Assembly (NCBI RefSeq): GCF_023343835.1
Contig: NC_064436.1
Span: 55,155,883-55,219,882 of the forward strand
Reading direction: 5' to 3'
Length of the DNA: 64,000 bases
From: Lagopus muta
Lineage: Eukaryota; Chordata; Aves; Galliformes; Phasianidae
The notes under the pieces: generated by a model
Databases searched by the model: none
Told to the model about the DNA's origin: nothing
Seen by the model: the letters and a program-made list of their open reading frames with translations, nothing else
Made by a program: the position numbers and the translations under genes
In this document: one piece after another, positions 31,659 through 43,781 of the stretch
How the letters are laid out: each line of letters starts with the position of its first letter
How positions within the stretch are numbered: position 1 is the first letter of the stretch

Positions 31659-31664
31659 TTTATT
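31659..31664 (-). promoter_or_regulatory. SLIT2: Candidate proximal SLIT2 poly(A) signal
   Basis: AATAAA 130 nt after the stop codon. It would give a very short 3' UTR if used. Confidence 0.3.
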
Positions 31665-31793
31665 CTCATAATAAAAATAAGTCTGTTCTGTATTTTACAA
31701 TATATTTCAAATATTTCCACTATGAAGCATTAATTAGTCCGACACGGTCAATAAGTATACAACATTTTCAAAAGACAAGTGTGACAGGAACAC

Positions 31794-32035
31794 TTAGGAG
31801 GGACAATTTGTACAGCCACACTTCACCACTTTTTCAATCTCGTCCACAAATGACGACCCATCAGTGCATTCAAAAGAGTATTTCCGTCTCTTGCTCCTTA
31901 GTGGTCCACAGCACTGCCCGGTTGAACATCCCCCTTTACATTCTAGTCTCGATACCTTCTTGGTCGTCTGGCACGCAGCATACCCTTGCTGCTTTTGGTA
32001 GTAATCTCGGATTCGTTCCCCTCGACAAGAGATTT
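31794..32035 (-). CDS. SLIT2: SLIT2 last coding exon: cystine knot and stop
   Basis: The acceptor ttttttttctgcag precedes 32035; the stop TAA is at 31796-31794. The exon completes a Glu codon and encodes 79 residues: [20 protein letters not shown] at the start, then the knot cysteines in [16 protein letters not shown], and the end [11 protein letters not shown]. This CTCK domain is known in SLITs for dimer formation and heparan sulphate contacts. The final residues NCPS differ from the mammalian ending as I remember it. Confidence 0.97.
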
Positions 32036-35000
32036 CTGCAGAAAAAAAACATTTAAAATAAGAGAGGTGCTTCTGGGATACAGGTCAAAGAATGTTTGAC
32101 ATTGCTGAAGAAGATGCTCTATTTCTAAATGCAGTTGAAAGTGGCATTTTACTTTGGCTCAGACACATAACGGAAACTAGTTGTTCTATCAAACATAATT
32201 TGATTAATGCTGAGTTTTATTTCCTACACCTCTTATTTTCAGATAAGTTTATATTATGTATATGTAAACCATAAATACAAAGCTATTACAATGACAAGAA
32301 AATTGGAAGCTTAAATCTTTTCCTTTTTTATAAAAGTACACATCTTCTGTTCTTACATTGCTAGCAGCTGGTTCTGTTTATCATAGGAAAATGTTTCAGA
32401 GAGCATGCAATTTAATTTATTAGACCTGGAGTTTAATATTATTCAATCTGTTATTTAATACAAGTTACATTCCACTAACTTCATAAATTACCGAGGTATA
32501 AAACCAGCAAAAAATGCGACATCTGTTAGAAGTTCTACAACCATATTCTTCTATTCACATCTACTTACAATACAAAATAAATGCCATCTGGGGTAAGGGA
32601 AACAGAGGGAGAGGGAGAACTTTGATAGACAAAGGAAAAAGGTAGGGGAAAAAGTCATCCTGTTTTCATCCATCTCACCTGCATAATTCGCTGTGATAAA
32701 TCAGTTGAAGCTGAGAGGTCAAAAGTAGAGTTTGTGATAAAACTAGGAGCAGAATCATTGGATTTGGCTTCTCAGTTGCAGAAGGCAGAGAAACAATAAA
32801 TACAGAAAGATAGCAGGTAAAAGGTAGTTAAATATAGTAAAAATGTGTTTTTGAATAAAGGCAAAAAAAAAAAAAAAAAAAAAAGTTTTCACAGCAAAAC
32901 ATTTGGTGAAAAAATATCCAAAATGTAAATAAATTCATGGGAAAAGTTTGATTCTTTTCTCACTGAGATAAATTCTTATGGTAAAAAAAAAAAAAAAAAA
33001 AAAGCAACAAATGTGTGTATTGTGGAGAAAAAAAACTTGGTAATGTTGTTGGCTGTTCATGCTTTAATAAAACAAACTTATTTTGTGAGACCAAAACAAT
33101 AACATATTTGAACTTTTTTTTTTTACCTTTATCACAGCTGTCCCCCGTGTATCCGCTGCTGCATTCGCAATATGGTTTCCCAAGTCCTGAAAGCCTGCAT
33201 TTGCCATGTTTACACCTGATGGATTGGCAGGGGTTAAACAGCATTTCCTCTTCATCACAGAGGACTCCCCCATGTCCCTGCAGGCATTTACAACTGTATG
33301 AAAACGCATTGATCGGCAAGCAGGTACCATGCACACATCTACAGGGGAAACAAGCCCAAGAGAATAAAAATAAATTATTCATCAAAGTTCAGGCTAAGCA
33401 ACATTAACTACAAGTACTTTGGACTGTACTCAGAAGAAATTGCTTTTGTTTCTAATAGACTTTTTAGTGAGATGCAGTGAAGTGCTTTGTAAGGGTTTAT
33501 AATTGGTATGCAGTTTTACACAAAACAAGCTGCACTACAGAACCCTGTCTCATCAGAAAGCAACCGCTGTAGATGTGTTATGGAATAATTTGTAGGCCAC
33601 AGTTACTCAAGTCAACACTTTCTGTCTATCTAAATTTTTAGCATGCTTTCAAGAGCACAGCAAGATTCAGTCCAAGTGTAATCCATTAGAATTAGATAGA
33701 GAGAAAGGATACTCACCTGAAATTTTGGTTCTTGTTCATTAAAAAATAATCATACTGTCACTTATGAAGTATGGGCTCCCAGCACAAAGACCAGACACTT
33801 CCCAGCTAAACCTCTTCTGATACAAGCAATGGAAGCTTCAAAGCTGAACACGTCCCCCCTTCAAATGCATTAGTTCGCACTGAAAACTGCCAGCAGCATG
33901 GCCACATAATGTATGCGCTAGCAGTGCTCAGCTAGTCCTCATGCAGAAAGTCATGCTAGATCACGTTGCAGATTATCAGGTCTTACCTGAGTGTTTTTAA
34001 TCAGCTAATCTCTCGGTTGGTCTCTTGTAAATGTTTGTGGCAAACTCAAATCTTGCCATTAGACAAAAAGGATCTGAGTTGAGCTGCTAAGTTGTGATAT
34101 ATAGAATATGTAGCTTGTCTTAGTTTTGTGAGAGGGAGATGGTATCTCCCAAAAGGAGGATGTTTAATTATCTGTTCCTGTGTGTAATCAGAGGATTAGG
34201 GGAATTCATCTGCTGATGAAAACATCACCAGTGACTACCAGTGACTTGCAATAAAATCACTTCGCTTTTCTGATTTGGTGACACAGAGTCAATACCTTTC
34301 TTCCTATATAGCGTTATTTCCTTTTACTGCTCCCTTGTACACAAGTCTTCTATCTATACATTGTTTCCTAGGGAGACAGCAAAGATTCCTCTGTAGGGAC
34401 AAATGCAACCCTGACACTCACGGTCATTTTCACCCTAATGTTACTCCTCTCCACATTGTAAGATCTCTGAGCTCTCAGCCTCCTTAGCTGTTTGTGGCAA
34501 CCACCTAAATAAATACGTAAATAAATGAGACACTTCAGATGAGAAAGAAATTGTATTTGATCGAAAACAAAATACTTTGTTTCAGCTTGGAAGAAAAAGA
34601 GTCATTTCATAGTTAAAAAAAAAGAGCACTGTTAAAAACATCTCATTTATAAATTTTGTATGTAACAGTCTGTATTTCTAGTAACTTTTTGCTTTGTACT
34701 CTACTCCTTCAATACCATAACAAATTTGGTAAAAGTGCCAAGAGTGCACAAAATTTTAAGTTCAACAAACCTGAATGAACTATTAAAAGCTTGCTTCAGC
34801 TTGTAAACATCACCAAGTTCCACCCACCAAAGACAGCCATATTACAGTTTACCTATCTGTATGCTTAATTCTATGCACGTGTTTTAGCATGGTGCGACTA
34901 CAAGGACAAAGAGTATAGCAAGACAATCCATAGAGGAGATTCAAATGGAAGGCACAACACACAGCCTCCATTCACTTATCCACTTAATCTCTAAGTAATG

Positions 35001-38000
35001 TAAAACTTAACTAGTAGCTTACGCACCTCCAAGTTCTCCATTATGCAAGAGTCTGCACTTCTGAAGGAATTATGTTTCCTAAAGAATTTAAAATTGTTTC
35101 TGTGGTCTGATATTCTAGACTGTTAGATTAAGCAACTGAAAGTTGGAGGCTTAGACAGTGTCACAAAGCAGCTAGTTTTCATTTAGCCTTCCTTGTGTTT
35201 GCCACTCACAAAACAACCACACTGTGGACATCTGATCTTTGAAGCTACTCAGGTGACACCGACATCATGTCATATTCTATACAGGCTGTTTCAGATATCA
35301 AACCAATCTGTGTCAGGATTTTTGGTAGAGTTTTACTTGGCTTAAAGATGATTAAATCTTAGCTAATGTCAATTCTCTCACTTTTCCTTCCACCTGTTTT
35401 TTGAAGCCCTAAATTTCATCTTCAGACTGCACTGAAAGGAACATCAAGCTAAGTGCAAACTCTCAGGCACAGTTTCAGCTTATCTAATTTTAGTACCTAT
35501 GTCAGGCATTTGTTACATTTGTAATTGCCATAAGCTCCCTACACACTCATGAAGAGAAACAAGCTTGTCCATAATGTTATTAAACCATATGAAGCTTATT
35601 TTATTCCCAAGAAATGTTTCTTCCTTTACTGACTTGAGAGCAATCATTGGTCAATACGTTCCTAACTCAAACACCTGGGTTTACATAAAATAAATCAAAG
35701 CCTTAAGCTTTTTCATGGTGTGCAAGACCTCTAAGAGATTCTCTACATTTCCAAAACAGATCACAGCTACAATTCTGTTTACAGATAAAGTGGAAACATT
35801 ATATTGCACTAGGTGGAAAAAAAAGGCATCTATTTATCAGATAGGATTTAAGAGATGCATCAGGAAATAGAGAAATTCCCCAGGAACAAAAGAACAATAA
35901 AAACCTCCATCATTCCAAAGAAATAGTTTTTTGTTTGTCTTTCTCTCTTAAAAGCTCACAGCACTGTATACAGCTGAATCAAAAACAGTATTTGCAAGAT
36001 CTAGCAAAATACTACTATTGTTCTCAATTTCATCCTTGAAAGAAATTCCAAATTGTATGCATCTGATACTTGCCAAGTTTTCTAATTCATTACAAGAAAC
36101 ATTCGGACTGGGCATGTGTTCAGTTGCAAAAATCCACAAACAATCTAATATTACGAAGATACTTTAAAGAAATTCTTAGAATTCACTTATAGAACATGAT
36201 GGTTCCATATTGATTTTGGCTACTGAAGTATACAATAGATGTAAGAGAGTCAGATTCAGCATTTATATTTTTTAACCTGCTGTGACTCCCTTTCTTCTCT
36301 TAAGATACTGTGAAAGAGGACAGCATAAGAAAAAGACTCATAAACAACTTAGTGCTGCGATGATCTCTCTCAAAATTTCACTGCTATGGCTCTGGGAAGA
36401 GTTGAAACATGGATAGCACTGAAACAATCTGTAAACAGTGTAAACAAAGCACCCTCATTAGTGTATAAAGCATTAAAAGGTGAGACTCTCAATGCACGCT
36501 GTGTCAAAACATCACTTAAACATCACTTTATATGGGAGCTGAAAATCATCTTATTAGAATCTCCAGGAAGAGATAGGGCACTGGTCCTCAAAAGTAAAAA
36601 AATTGTGTAGATCAGAGCACTGAAAAAAATCCAGGCAGGACCTTCGGAAAAAAAAATGTGGCAAGGACAGTGGTAAGGGTCAACAGAGTGACATCTTATT
36701 GCACTTGACCAACACTGTGAAGGACTGTGAACTTCTGAAGTTTCTGATCTTTTTGTGCTGGGAGATCATGAACCAACAAATTGAACATCACTATTTATAA
36801 GATGAACACACATATAAATACTTCATATATGCATACTTATGTATCTATATCTTTATATAGATACACACACATATATATATATACACAAAACCAGCTGTAT
36901 AAACGTACTTAAAACATCCAACTAAAAATGTTCTAGTTAAGTCTGAAAGAAGAATTAACACACATGTACTTAAGCAGAAGTTTACCATAAAGGTAGAAAT
37001 TAGCCAAAATGTGGGGTTATTGTAGAAATATAAAGCTATCAGATTGGATAAGTTTAAAAAAATTATTAAATAGTAAGACATCAAAAAGAATTAAATAAAC
37101 ACACTAATAATAAGAATGGTACTTTCTGATAAAAAGTAGCCTTTTTCCACTTGGCAAGTTCCTCCAAGTGATGCTTGTATCAAACTTCATACCAATAGCT
37201 GCACTTGCATCCCTGTAATTCATTACAGAACTAGTCAGAAGTGTATTAAGAACACAGATTGCAATCATATCCCACATTAAGGCTTTAGGCAGAACTTCTG
37301 TGTGATGTGTTTATTTGCTCACCTACATTTTTTTTTTAATTAAGTTTAACCTAATTGGATGCTGTTTTCACTTTTACATGTCCAGCATATTTTGTTTCTT
37401 ACTGAACTGTAAAATTGTATTAAAAAAACAAAACAAAACAAAACACAAGAGGAAAATTGTATACATATTACACTACTGCTCTGTTTTGAGGAAGCACATA
37501 CTTATTTCCGAGACATGGGTCATTAGTTTGTTGATCACAGAGGGGTCCAGTCCATCCTCCTTCACACTCACACGAAAAGCTTGACTGGCTGGTAGCATGG
37601 CACGTTCCATGCACACAAACTTTCTTGTGACAAGGCTCACAACCTGGCAGAATTCCCACTTGCAGCGGTACATTTCTGAAGTCCTGGAGTTCGCTGTTGA
37701 TATACAGATTACGGATGCAGCCATGGAAGCTTGTGCCATTCTGTCCTGGAGACTGGCGTAGGGCTGCAATGTTATTTTTCACAGGCATGCCTAGGAAATT
37801 AATAACAGCAAATAATCAGTGTAATTTTTGGTACAGTTTTCTATACCATATTACCTGTTTTTAAAGACATTATAAAAGTATGCTTCTCCCTATGTAATTA
37901 TGTTTGATTCAGCGTACAAGGATGAGTAATGAGCTAGTATTTGGAAATTGTCCTGGTTGTCAAGCATGCATGCAAACCAACTCCAAAACAACATGTCTTT

Positions 38001-41000
38001 AGCGTCAGCTTAAGTGATGGATGTAGGAGTTAATGCGGGAAGCTCACAATTGGTGAAAAGTCAGATACATGACTGTTTGACCCAATGCAATTAAGTCTGG
38101 GATGGTACACTATCTGCATCTTTAAAAAACAAAATATTTTGTATCTTACAAAAATCACATAGCAAGATGTTCAGATCCTGAACAATTCAGAAACAGCAGG
38201 TCATTGATTTGGAGTTAGCATACAGTGTGTTGAGCATTAAAAAACCAATTTGCTTATCTAAAAAAAATTAAGTTATTAGCTGCACAGGTATATTTATAGG
38301 CAAAATTAGCAGTATTAACACCAGTACTTAGAAACATAACAACTAAAGAGCTGATGTCCTGCATCCTTTCTCCTTAACTATGTAATCTAATAGATCTAAT
38401 GCTTTTATGTGGCTTCTCAGAACGAATAGTAAAGAATAATGTGGAACCATACAACTGAATGAAGTAAACCTTTCATTTAGAGGTTATTGTAATTTCATCA
38501 GGCTACTTTTCAGTGATGATATAAATGAATAATACTGTACCTATACTGCTTAAGAGCTTAATGTTCTCTGATCTCATCAGCTAATAACATAGGCTGGGAG
38601 CTATTACATTAAAGGACTCAAACTACAAACAATCACTAATTTCCATTTTCTCAAACTATTAGCCACATTTTGAAAAGTGTTAGAAGGCCAAATGGTGTGC
38701 AAATGCTGCTCATTTTCTTTAAAAATATTTCTCTGACAAGTTTTAGACAAAGGTTCTTTTATCAGTTGAGAAGATCTGCCACAGAAATGATGCCGACATA
38801 TTTCAGCTGAATTTTCTGAAAGGTTGTAGCTTTGGCATTGTTCTCCTCCTTCCTCTTCCTTGAAGTTTTTTGTCACAGAACCTGCTACAGGTAAATTACA
38901 AAATTTACTGCTGAAGATGGCAGATGGTAAGAGCTCTATTAGATAACAGCAATACAATAACAGTTAAAATGACCATCTCATTAAAATGCTGTTAGAGCAG
39001 AGTGCCTGCAAATGAAAAGCTGCTGATGCTGTGTCTGTGTCAGAAATACGGACTTCTCTGAAACAAGGTGCCACACACAATTGGCAAAATGTACTCTAAT
39101 TTCTGAAAGAAAAATGTGAAGTATCACTGAAGGCTGTGACTCCATTAAAGACTTTTTGAGAAGAAAGTTTGTCCCTTTGGACTTCTTACCAAAAGCCATG
39201 GGCTTTCAGTATGATATACTGGGAATCGTTACAGATAGACTGAAAATATCTAATGTGTGTAGTCTGATCTCAAAAAAGACATACAGTTGAAAAAATGTTT
39301 AAAAAGTTGCATAAATTCTTTCTGTAAAAATTAGATCAAATTACGCATTCCCAACCAACCAAAATAATTGTCACTCAAGAATAACTTCGTCAAAAAAAAA
39401 AAAAAAAGAGAGAGGTAAAAGGGCTTGCTGTCAAGTCTGAATTTCATTCATCATGCCAGCTGAGGTGATGCTTACCAGAAATGCCATTTTAACAGAAAGG
39501 TGACAAGAGCAAGTGTAAGTTACATGATGGTATAGGTGTCAAACGAAGACTTTGGCAAAGATAAGAATACTGCCAAGAATTCTAGTGAGAATTTGAGTTC
39601 GTAACTGAAGGATATGTGTGATCAAATTCTTCAAAAATTCTAGATAGACTATGAAAAAAATGAATGAATCTAAAAAGATAAGTAAAATAATGAAGAAAGA
39701 GTGGATTTTAACCGTCTCAAAAATTTTGAAGATAATGAATATACAAATATAGATAGAGAACATAAAAGTTTAACAGATGAGTACATGTCTACTATTTTTT
39801 GCTCTACAAATAATAATATAATGTGCTCCTAATAGCAGCTTTCATTCTGTTTTGGATTAACATTTTCTATGACAGCTGGAAGGATTTTCTGCTTGGAGTC
39901 TGAATGTGAGGAAATAGAAGCAACACAGGATAACTCTAAAGCATACGTTGCATGTTGAAAGAGACTCCTGCTCTTAGGAACCAGACCACTGGAAGAAAAA
40001 GTCATTTCTAAAAATTGTTTCTTCTGATAATTCATGATGATTACACAGATTAATATGTCTTCTAATGAAGACACATCTGCTAGATGAAGAAGCAAGTAAG
40101 AGAACTGTATGTCATAAATCATAAGTGAGTGTTAACACTGAACAAAATGAATGTCTGTACTTGAATGTACAGAATCATTTCAGTACTAGATGCCCATAAC
40201 AGATAGGGCAATCTTTCTGCTCTCATCTCAGTATTCTTAGCAGTCATTAAACAACAAATAGATGTTGACAATACAAGTAAGCAAGCACACAGTGTGATTA
40301 TAGGACTTTCCCTCCTTTCAAAAAGCGTGACACTGTACATTACATAAATAACACTTCAGAAATGATACACATGAAAAAACAGACATGCAGACATACTTCC
40401 ACAAAGCAATCCTCCTTTGAAGATCTGTGATATAATGGAATTTTAAAGGCGATTCATACATGTGATGATGGTCATTTCTCTGCTAGTGTGAGGAATATGA
40501 CTAATGCTGAATCATATCTTGTACTTGTTTTCATTTTTGATGGGAGGAGGCAATAACCAAATACAGAAAGATTTGACCCCAAAATAAATAAATGTTTACA
40601 GGACAGAGTAGGAAAGAGACAAAATTCATCTAATCCCTCATTATTTGCAACTGAGGCTTTTGTTACTTGGTTTTATAAGAGAAATTGACTGACAATAGAT
40701 GCAGTTTATGAAGACATGCTTTATTTTTCAACTAAATTCTAGGTAGAAGGACATTTTTATTTTTAAGGTACTAGCCACTTTTCCAATACTATTTTTTCAA
40801 ACTGAAGCTATTGAGATAATGGCTCAGCTCATGCTTCTTTTTCAGGTGCTGTCTTCATGAATGAGTCTCCTACCATATGTTTATTAACACATATAACCAG
40901 TCAAATTAGCCAATACTAAATGTAGAAGCAGTAAGATCCTCTTACCTCCGACATACAGTGGAGAATCAAAATTCAAAGTGGACTGCTTGGACAAATTGGT

Positions 41001-43737
41001 AATTATCTTGGGGCTTCCTCCATCAATAGACAAAGACAGAATCTGATCCATGGCTAGCAGCTCCACAATGTGGAAATTGCCATCATTAATAGTTTCCACA
41101 CTGCAAAATAAACGTTAATTTGCAACAGTTGATGCTCTGGTTAGAATGATTTTGATCTTTCTCTTTGACAGTTAACACAGCTTCAGAACAAAACTTCTTC
41201 AAGAGTGCAGTTTCCAGAAAGCTAGATTTATCTGCATGCATACATAAGAGCTAACACAGTGTAGTAACCCTTCAATAACACTCTATTAGTAATACGTTTT
41301 GAAATTACTAATAGCCAATTTTTATTCATTCTTATCAAATCGTGAACTGTGTAACAGCTGATATTCTAAACAGTTGAACTGCATTTACTAGGCAGGAAGC
41401 CAAACACAAAAACTTTGTGCAAAGATCTTATTAGTCTCCATGTATTTGTGTATCCTATCCTACAGGTTGCACAGTGGTGAGTTTACATATTCTTCAAGTA
41501 GGAATGAATGAGTTGACTCCAGTGATATATAAACTTAGTTTAATGGAATATGGAACTGCGTCTAATCTTAGTCCTGCCAGACAAAATCATATCATTGATC
41601 CAGGCAGCTCTACTGATGCTAGCAATAAAATAATTTGTGTTGTTTACCAGGCCTGGTCATTTCTGCGTTCATCTTCTGGCTTGCACTATAAATACTGTAA
41701 GTTTTTTTTGTTTTCTTGCCTTTGTACACCATTTCCTTCTTCTTACTCAAAGAATACAAACCCACTAGTAGTAAAATGCCTGAAGCATGTCAAGCAGAGA
41801 AGGCTTGTTTCAAGCATGGTGCTTATGCTGTGCAAGCACAAGCCTACACATTAATGTTACTAAGCACAAGAAATGTCTGTCAGTGCTTACTGACCTCGAT
41901 ATTACACAGCGAATATTTAAACACAGTTTAAGTACATCAGAGAGAAAGGTCCCAGAACTCAATAGTTCTGGGACTGAATATATCATTGTACTTAAATTAC
42001 TTCTAGCTCATTTTCAACTGGAGAGTTGGGAGCTTAATGTGTGACTGGATGGAAGTTATGACAATAAGCTGTAGTCCAGGGACCAGACATTATTACCATT
42101 CCCATGACAGCATCTATTTGCTTCAGAATACCATCAAACAAGTTAGCTTAAGCCTTTGAAAAGTAATTTAAATGAACCAATTGTATGATGTTAGTCTGAG
42201 ATGGACAGAACAATCTTACAGACAGTGAGCTCTTCTCATTAGAAAAGCAGTATAGTTGAAAAGGATTAGCTTCCTAAATCTCAGGGCAAAAATCAAACAA
42301 ATTAACTTTTAACATCCTTAGTGATGCTTTCATTAACCTAAGTGCTTTTTTCCTGGAACAGTTCAGAAGTGCTCACATAGTTGTTTACAGCTGTGACACA
42401 TTAAGCAGCTTCTCAGCTATTTATTACAAACTTCAGCTATCCAGGCCCAGATCAGTAAGGATACAAGTTCTGCATAGTAGCATGATGCTTTAAATAAATT
42501 TAGCTCTACATAAAAACGCAAATGCACAGTGTAGACACTGGCAGAATAAGCACTTTTTGGAAGGAGGAGGAATGACCAAGAGGTTCCATGTGGGAAAGAA
42601 ACAGACTGAAGTTCAATATTTCTAAAATGTATGATCTATTCAATTTATTAAGAAGTTGTTTCCTGTGATCAAGCAACATGAAATCTGCCAGGATTAACAT
42701 ATTTAACACATTTCAGTGAATCTAGGAAAAAGGAGTTGTGTCAATAAATAAAAATGGATGTGACTTTGTGACTTAAGTAAACAAGAAACCCTAATATAAT
42801 GTTTTTATTCCAAGGCAGCTAACGCCACTTTACAACTTAAGGACCTTTCACGCTATCACATTTACAAGGATGAGAGCAACACAGAACATGTGTTTTTATA
42901 GCAGGAGGTCATTCTAGGGATGTATAAAACAATGTGGAAAGGGAATGCATCTCTCTTAAGAGTGATCATTAAAAGCTTCTAGTTTTACCCGTTTTACCAG
43001 TTAAGAAAAAAAATACTGTAGAAAGAGGAGCCCTCCTAGGTAAGGGTGGTTTAAATTAAAGGGGAACTAAGCACAAAGCATATTTGTGCAATAGTTCCTG
43101 CCAATGCACTTACATAACTTCTAGCACATTTCCCACTGGAGAATAAAGAGTGAAATGCACAGATCCTAGTGGAAAGCTCTAAGAAAAATTGATTTAAGGT
43201 TTCTGGAGCTCTGAATAAGAATAGTAATTCAAGAAGAAATATTCATATTTTCCCGGTAAATATATGTTGCAAGTGGCTTTATAGAACAAATAGGTTTCTT
43301 TTTTTATGGAAAAAAAAAAAAAAACCAACCCCAAACCCACAAAAAACATTTAGTATTTTAAAATAGATGCCCAGATAGAACAAAATTTAAGTGATTCAAC
43401 TTTTCCCAAACAAAGCATCCCCAATCAATTAATGTTATTTATTGGTCTAGGCACCATCGTCATCTCATGTTGTTACTCAGATTGACTGCTTTTGGGATTA
43501 TGGCTCTTTCTTCAATAAACTCCCACTGGCAAAGCAGTTTCATTCACTCTACTCAGCTAGACTGCTGTTACTGTTCATTCTCTGTATTTATCATGAATAA
43601 ATCATTTGTTTGTAACTGTTTTGTTCCTACTACAAGCATTTCTGCAGGCTTTATAGTTCCCATTTGAGTCCTTCTCAACACACCATTTCTTAACTACCAT
43701 TTATACAACAAAACTTCTATTTGAATCTATTAGCTGT

Positions 43738-43781
<44 letters not shown>

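Larger units (their letters stand above)
30430..31793 (-). other. SLIT2: SLIT2 3' UTR (estimated extent)
   Basis: The sequence follows the SLIT2 stop codon at 31796-31794. It is AT-rich and without open frames. Minus-strand AATAAA hexamers occur at 31664-31659, 30512-30507 and 30456-30451. The 30456 hexamer is followed by a GT-containing stretch that could serve as the downstream element. SLIT2 transcripts are known to have long 3' UTRs, so the distal site is preferred. The true cleavage site cannot be fixed from sequence alone. Confidence 0.55.
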
